Assembly (NCBI RefSeq): GCF_011074885.1
Contig: NC_054689.1
Location: forward strand, 1,612,001-1,676,000
Direction of reading: 5' to 3'
DNA: 64,000 bases
Origin: Brettanomyces bruxellensis
Taxonomy: Eukaryota > Ascomycota > Pichiomycetes > Pichiales > Pichiaceae
Shown here: piece after piece, positions 59,443-64,000 of the stretch
How the letters are laid out: the number at the start of each line of letters is the position of its first letter
Position numbering within the stretch: position 1 is the stretch's first letter
Translations under genes and position numbers: made by a program
The notes under the pieces: generated by a model
The model's database searches: none
Seen by the model: only the letters and a program-made list of their open reading frames with translations
What the model was told of the DNA's origin: nothing

Positions 59443-59540
59443 ACTGCATTTGTATTCGAAGAAAATAAAATCGGCTTTTTGTTTATGTATTCGTTCGTAT
59501 GTATACTTAAATTGTATTTAGTTTTGGCGTGGTGTGTTTT

Positions 59541-60083
59541 TCAGGCGGAGGAAAGATTCGTATTTATCTGCGCAATCTTCTTTTCCACGTGGTCCAATGT
59601 GTCATGAATTTTTACAATGCGGAGCTTGATCGTATGAATTCTGGCAGCATATTCTTCAATTGTCAAGCTTTTGTCTGGTCCTGGCTGTGTTGTCAGATCA
59701 TCATCTGAGTTTGCCCTATTTCGATGCTCGTTTGGATATTGTAAATTTTGCGTATCTGTGTCAGTAGTAATTGGTTCTTGCCTACTTTTACCAATGCCCC
59801 TAAGACATTTGTCAAGTTTCCGCTGCATTCGATCTAATATTGTTGTGAGAATCATTTGCGATTCATACAATGAATGAATACTCAAATTTAGAAGCTCAAG
59901 AGGTGATTCAAGAAGAGATTGTACAACCAATTCCATTGGGTGAACAGGGGTAGTTATGCTAGTCGTTGTAGTTGTTCTGGAAAGAGAAGAGCGTGGAAAT
60001 TTCTTGTCTGTTTTATCTGAGTCACTCATGTTCACATTTAGTTCACAATTCTCACAAACGGAACTAAATTGGTATGCAACCAT
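59541..60083 (-). CDS. SNN1: BLOC-1 subunit Snn1 (snapin homologue)
   Basis: 180 residues; S. cerevisiae Snn1 has 102. The core VHPMELVVQSLLESPLELLN, then SIHSLYESQMILTTILDRMQ, aligns with Snn1 ([39 protein letters not shown]). The C-terminal helix YAARIHTIKLRIVKIHDTLD also fits snapin. In yeast, BLOC-1 works on endosomes in a Rab5-GAP pathway with Msb3. The longer length comes from a polar loop between the two helices (about 105-140) and an extended N terminus. An in-frame ATG at residue 19 is a possible true start. Confidence 0.8.
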   Translation of the reverse strand: MVAYQFSSVCENCELNVNMSDSDKTDKKFPRSSLSRTTTTTSITTPVHPMELVVQSLLESPLELLNLSIHSLYESQMILTTILDRMQRKLDKCLRGIGKSRQEPITTDTDTQNLQYPNEHRNRANSDDDLTTQPGPDKSLTIEEYAARIHTIKLRIVKIHDTLDHVEKKIAQINTNLSSA

Positions 60084-60251
60084 ATATAATATGAGTAGAA
60101 GATATTTATGATAACCTTTTTTGTAGGAGGGGTGAGCAAAAAAAATAAAAATAAAGATAAAAAAATATGAGGTGGTAATGGATGATGCTTTAAATATTCA
60201 TCTTATTTACTACTTGCAACACGTTTTTAAGGTTCATCTTAGTAAGATATC

Positions 60252-60266
60252 ATGAGAGAAATTTGA
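60252..60266 (+). promoter_or_regulatory. Four-codon upstream ORF before MSS2
   Basis: ATG AGA GAA ATT TGA ends nine bases before the MSS2 ATG. It would affect MSS2 translation if the transcript starts upstream of it. Confidence 0.3.
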
Positions 60267-60275
60267 ACTTTAGAT

Positions 60276-61418
60276 ATGATACTTTTACGAACCTTAGCTA
60301 CGTTATCTAAGGCTTCTGTTGAGAAGTCGAAACCATTGCTCACTGATATACTTCCTCGAAAAAAGGTGATAAGCAAGCTTTTGTTTGATTTCAATGCCAG
60401 GTATAATTATCACCACTACCTCCCGGTAGTCATGGATATATATGACAAAATGGAATCAGATAAAGAACCTGTCACCAACAAATTGAAAGGAAGTGATTTA
60501 ATTATATTTCAAAGAGTTTTGAAGGAAATTCGAATACAGACGCATAGTTCTAATAAATATTTAAAGGAACTAGAAGACTCACTCATAGAAGAGGCGGCAA
60601 CACTTGGAAATAGGGATGCATTGACTATCATTTGCTTTAAGTCATTAGATGATACCACTGGAGAATATACGAAAGATGACAAAGAGCAAGCAAAAATATT
60701 TATCAACAAGCTCAGTAAGCTCAAGCACCCTCTTGTATTCAAGATGGCAGGTGACCATTATTATAGAAAGTCTGATATTAAAAAAGCTGTTAAATTATAT
60801 GGAAAGTTCTTGAAACTTGATAACAATTCATTTTTAGCTTCGGAGGTTTATAAAACACTTGGTATGCTATCATTCCAAGAACAAAAGTTAATGCAGGCTA
60901 AAGTCTTCATGGAGAAGGCTATTAATTTGGCTCCCTCGAATAAAGTTTCACAAGCGCATTTTATATTGGGACTAATAAATGAGATAGATCCACTTAAAGC
61001 AAGGTATCACTTTGAGATGGCTGCTAGTGAAGGATTTCTTGAAAGTTTTGTGAACTTGGGCTTTTTGGAGCTTAATTATTTCAGAAATATATACAAGTCT
61101 AAGCTTTGGTTCAAGCTTGGAGCCGAATTGGGTGATTATAACTGTATGATTGGCTTATTTGATTGCTATATGAAGGAGGAAAATTGGAAAAATGCCAAAA
61201 TTACATATGATAAAACAGTACACTATCTAAGGGACATTAAGTCGGGTATCAATCTTGATGATCTAAGGTCATCATCCGTCGAAAAGTTAAATAGAATACT
61301 TGGTGAATTAGAGCATTCTGCAAGCAATATATCTAGCATAAAAAAGCAAGATAGTGAAAAACCTATTGTTGAGAAAGAAATTGCCGGAGCAATGGCTAAA
61401 TCGAAGTGGGATATATAG
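60276..61418 (+). CDS. MSS2: Mss2, mitochondrial inner-membrane protein for Cox2 C-terminal export
   Basis: 380 residues (351 in S. cerevisiae). The N terminus is a mitochondrial presequence (MILLRTLATLSKASVEKSK). TPR-like helix pairs follow from about 150 to 320. Two blocks match S. cerevisiae Mss2 closely: EGFLESFVNLGFLELNYFRN (GFKECFKTLGFLELNYFNN) and GLFDCYMKEENWKNA (GFFDCCVKEENFKGA). In S. cerevisiae Mss2 works with Cox18 and Pnt1 to export the Cox2 C-terminal tail across the inner membrane. It is divergent from SNN1 with only 192 bp between starts. Confidence 0.92.
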   Translation: MILLRTLATLSKASVEKSKPLLTDILPRKKVISKLLFDFNARYNYHHYLPVVMDIYDKMESDKEPVTNKLKGSDLIIFQRVLKEIRIQTHSSNKYLKELEDSLIEEAATLGNRDALTIICFKSLDDTTGEYTKDDKEQAKIFINKLSKLKHPLVFKMAGDHYYRKSDIKKAVKLYGKFLKLDNNSFLASEVYKTLGMLSFQEQKLMQAKVFMEKAINLAPSNKVSQAHFILGLINEIDPLKARYHFEMAASEGFLESFVNLGFLELNYFRNIYKSKLWFKLGAELGDYNCMIGLFDCYMKEENWKNAKITYDKTVHYLRDIKSGINLDDLRSSSVEKLNRILGELEHSASNISSIKKQDSEKPIVEKEIAGAMAKSKWDI

Positions 61419-61507
61419 GACAGTGCCTTGTCAGAATAAATCATGTATAAGTCTCCCTTCATTCTAAATGGAGATTTTTTCTTTCAAATTATTTATTAGA
61501 TAGTCAT

Positions 61508-63118
61508 TTATGCTTCTTTTCCTTTATGATAGATGATAATATCTCCTGTTCTTCTATAATCCCAATGGAACTTGCTGTTGAATAATCTTTCATCTTCGGA
61601 ATAATTTAACCCCTCCAGAATTTTATGCATCAGAGGCTCCAGCTGATGATATATGATCAAATACTCAGGCCAGCTGTGTGAATATTTTGTATCCGGTGCT
61701 GTATTAGAAGAGTCATTTATATCCGGGAAATTCTCGTTTAAAAATCCTTTCGGATTGTCGTAGAATAAGTCAGACTCATCTTTATAATATTTCAATTTAT
61801 CCGAGGAGTCTAGTTGAAGGGGTGGCTCGCATGTAAGCCACCAAATATTGGCAACTGAAGGTTCAAGGTGAAAATAACTTTGATATGGAGTGGAATGACA
61901 AGGCGTTAAGAAGCCAACATCGGTTATTTTCCCCTGCTTGTACTGCTGACTCTTTAGTATCTTTTCTCGCAAGATACCAGTGATCGCTATTTCACCACTT
62001 TCATGCCATAGTGAAAAATCCACAGACACCAGCACCGAAAAAAAGATTGTGCATAACACCACTGCTTTTGAAACTCTAACGGACAACCTCTGGAGTAAGC
62101 GATCAATTCCTAATGATGTAATCATCAAGAACACAGGCATCAATGGATAAATGAATCTGAACTCCTTGTGTTGAATGAATGAAAAGGCGACAATATATAC
62201 GAGTGCGAGCAATTTTAAGGCAGCCATATTACTGTCATTTATGAAAAGTCCATACAAAAATGCAGGTAAGAAGTTTAACAGGAGAACAGGTATTGCCTGA
62301 AAGAAGTAAAAATCTGGTCTAGAAATGCCATAAAAGGATGAAAGTCCTTTCCCCACGTTGAACTGGAAAAAGTTCAAAAGTGGGGACTTCCAACCGCCGT
62401 AGTACCAACGATTAACGATCGCATCAAAAGTAACCATGGTTATGCCAGCGATTATTGCCTTTTTGATAAACTGAAATGAATGTTTAATATTATGGGAGGA
62501 AATATACCTTATGGCCAAAAAGATCCATATTATCGCATTTGTTGGTCTTATCAAACAACAAAAAGCAGCCAGAAATAGGGATATTTGAATTTCAGAGTTG
62601 GCATAAAAATACATTGCAATTGTTGTCAAATGTAATTCCAATGTATTTGAGAAAGATCTCGTTGAGCAGTACCAGTTGAAACTAGATAGAAGGCTTAATA
62701 TGATTGTTAATCTGGCAAGAACTTCCTTCCGAAACAACTTTTGTGCAAGCTTATACATATAGTATTCACCTATAGATGCAATTATTGCGTCCACAGCCTT
62801 TGGTAGGTATATAATACAAGCGTATGGTAATTGAAGAGTGGAGCATATTTTGTACACCAAAGAATAAAGCAAAGGATAAGAAAAAGATCGTATTCCTTGT
62901 TGCCACTCCCATGTCAAATATCCATATCCATAAACCAACATGTGTGCAGGCTCTAAGGATTGCCAATACTCATCAGCCTGAAAGAATGTTCTCAAAGTGA
63001 GACTGTTCAATAATCTAATGCATAATATTGAAGAAAATAGCGTCGCCGAGTTCTTGAAAATAGGCAGTCTATTGATTGACGAAAAAAGCCATTCCCTACC
63101 ATTGTAATATTTTGTCAT
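61508..63118 (-). CDS. GPI10: GPI alpha-1,2-mannosyltransferase III Gpi10 (PIG-B)
   Basis: A GT22-family ER enzyme that adds the third mannose to the GPI core from dolichol-phosphate-mannose. It is 536 residues long; S. cerevisiae Gpi10 has 616. The signature loop is near residue 45 (RTFFQADEYWQSLEPAH, then YGYGYLTWEW and GIRSFSYPL), with the catalytic-site Asp-Glu pair in ADEYW. Many membrane helices follow. Later blocks are RSFSNTLEL, LIRPTNAIIW and the QHKEFRFIYPLMPV motif. The C-terminal lumenal part includes LTPCHSTPYQSYFH. The ATG at 63118 is the first in frame. Confidence 0.95.
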   Translation of the reverse strand: MTKYYNGREWLFSSINRLPIFKNSATLFSSILCIRLLNSLTLRTFFQADEYWQSLEPAHMLVYGYGYLTWEWQQGIRSFSYPLLYSLVYKICSTLQLPYACIIYLPKAVDAIIASIGEYYMYKLAQKLFRKEVLARLTIILSLLSSFNWYCSTRSFSNTLELHLTTIAMYFYANSEIQISLFLAAFCCLIRPTNAIIWIFLAIRYISSHNIKHSFQFIKKAIIAGITMVTFDAIVNRWYYGGWKSPLLNFFQFNVGKGLSSFYGISRPDFYFFQAIPVLLLNFLPAFLYGLFINDSNMAALKLLALVYIVAFSFIQHKEFRFIYPLMPVFLMITSLGIDRLLQRLSVRVSKAVVLCTIFFSVLVSVDFSLWHESGEIAITGILREKILKSQQYKQGKITDVGFLTPCHSTPYQSYFHLEPSVANIWWLTCEPPLQLDSSDKLKYYKDESDLFYDNPKGFLNENFPDINDSSNTAPDTKYSHSWPEYLIIYHQLEPLMHKILEGLNYSEDERLFNSKFHWDYRRTGDIIIYHKGKEA

Positions 63119-63733
63119 CTCCCCACCTTCTTATCGTTCCCTTCAGACTTATAGAAACTCTTTGAAGGGTATTTTCTTGTTAACACACTAGCATCCGTCC
63201 ACGTAATTTGACATTCACAAGGTAAATTGCTTTACGAGCAAAACGGAATTTATTATTTCTTTTCAGATCTACGACGAGTCAATCGACCATAGATCGTACA
63301 CTTACACTGTCGAGACCATTCTATTCGCCTATTCGCCTCCTACTCTTACCTTAGTTAAACAGTGCTAAGATAATATTGTCAATTATCTTGCATCGGGATA
63401 TATTTTACGGTGAATATAAATTGTTTTCTTCGGCCGAAGTATGGAAACGTAAATTGTGAAGCATTCAAATGCATACGCGATGCTTTTCCTGTTTGAACAG
63501 ATCCGGAAGGGGCCGCCATGCGGCTCTATCCGATACAATAAATAAAAAACTCCGGTTTATGCCTGGTTTTCAATTTTTTTTTTTTTTTTTTTTAAATTCT
63601 TACTTTTTTCCTCTCAGTTCACGGACTTGCCGACTTATCTCACCTTTTCTCTGCTCTTCATCTGTGTATACTATTCATGCCAATTATACCTTAACAACAG
63701 TGATTTAGCGTACATCTTAATTTGAGCAACCAG
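63119..63733. other. Divergent region GPI10 / right-edge gene
   Basis: 615 bp with a T run of 20 at 63574..63593. A 79-codon frame at 63469..63708 is not protein-like. Confidence 0.5.
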
Positions 63734-64000
63734 ATGAATCATCGATATTCAATGCTGGGCACGCCTCCGCATACTCCAGCACTGTCAGCAAAGGATGAAT
63801 ATGCGGAAGAGGCATCAGATTCCCTATTTGATGTGAGTGTTGGAAATAATACAACACTTGATGAAGAAAGCTTCGCTTCTATGGAGAAGGGCGACCCATA
63901 TATTTCCCCTGTCAGCCTTCACAATCCAGATTTTTCCTTCAGTCCGAAAGTTGAGCATGAGAATTTTCACCACGAGAAAAAAGGTTACATTTTGAAGGAT
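63734..64000 (+). CDS. Unidentified protein, N-terminal 89 codons only
   Basis: An open frame from ATG 63734 to the window edge with no stop. The start is Thr/Pro-rich (MNHRYSMLGTPPHTPALSAK), then acidic and Ser-rich (EEASDSLFDVS, SPVSLHNPDF). It looks like the disordered N terminus of a regulatory or membrane protein. Two Thr-Pro sites could be kinase targets. I cannot identify it from this part. Confidence 0.6.
   Translation, partial: MNHRYSMLGTPPHTPALSAKDEYAEEASDSLFDVSVGNNTTLDEESFASMEKGDPYISPVSLHNPDFSFSPKVEHENFHHEKKGYILKD

Overview
This window is a stretch of nuclear chromosome from a budding yeast (Saccharomycotina). It carries about 30 protein genes on both strands, one tRNA and no prokaryotic features. 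CTG appears to be read as leucine: ADE12 codon 22 is ctg at a position where the S. cerevisiae enzyme has Leu. This argues against the CUG-Ser clade. All seven introns I could place have an exact TACTAAC branch site, four of the seven start GTAAGT rather than the GTATGT favoured by S. cerevisiae, and a U5 snRNP 40-kDa (SNRNP40) homologue absent from S. cerevisiae is present. A yeast of the Pichiaceae type (for example Brettanomyces, Ogataea or Pichia relatives) fits, but I cannot name the species.

Layout: left edge, partial INH1 (-, intron) and SNRNP40-like WD protein (+). 2.6-6.4 kb, SNF2-family helicase (-, frameshifted). 6.7-9.5 kb, RSM27 (+), GPI1 (-) and a 92-aa membrane ORF nine bases upstream of GPI1. 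10.3-11.5 kb, RPS0 (-, intron). 12.7-17 kb, AIM14 and AMA1 (+). 17.1-18.7 kb, MTC6 (-). 18.8 kb, tRNA-Lys(CTT). A roughly 2-kb gap follows, then an uncharacterised coiled-coil protein and PBI2 with three introns. 24.5-29.2 kb, ADE12, a C2H2 zinc-finger factor and EGD1 (all +). 29.9-37.1 kb, a GPI-type cell-wall protein, a GIT1-type transporter and a Zn2Cys6 factor (all -). 38.6-42.4 kb, PRP43 (+, frameshifted) and PDB1 (-). A 2.7-kb gap with stable hairpins follows. 45-52.3 kb, a polytopic membrane protein (-), CDC31 (-, intron), a p150Glued-like coiled-coil protein (+) and GPI3/SPT14 (-). 53-63.1 kb, TRE1/2-like (+), MKT1 (-), OST3 (+), SNN1 (-), MSS2 (+) and GPI10 (-). At the right edge a new ORF runs out of the window.

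The genes are mostly housekeeping. A loose theme is the ER and glycosylphosphatidylinositol: GPI1 and GPI3 (both subunits of the first GPI enzyme), GPI10 (third mannose), a GPI-anchored wall protein and the oligosaccharyltransferase subunit OST3. Others serve mitochondria (INH1, RSM27, PDB1, MSS2), splicing (SNRNP40-like, PRP43), translation (RPS0, EGD1) and meiosis (AMA1).

Four clear genes (SNF2 helicase, wall protein, GIT1-like, PRP43) are broken by small frameshifts. Most are explained by one missing base, several of them in short homopolymers. Because PRP43 is essential in S. cerevisiae, assembly indels are a better explanation than pseudogenes. I found no mobile element, CRISPR, virus or convincing novel multi-gene system.
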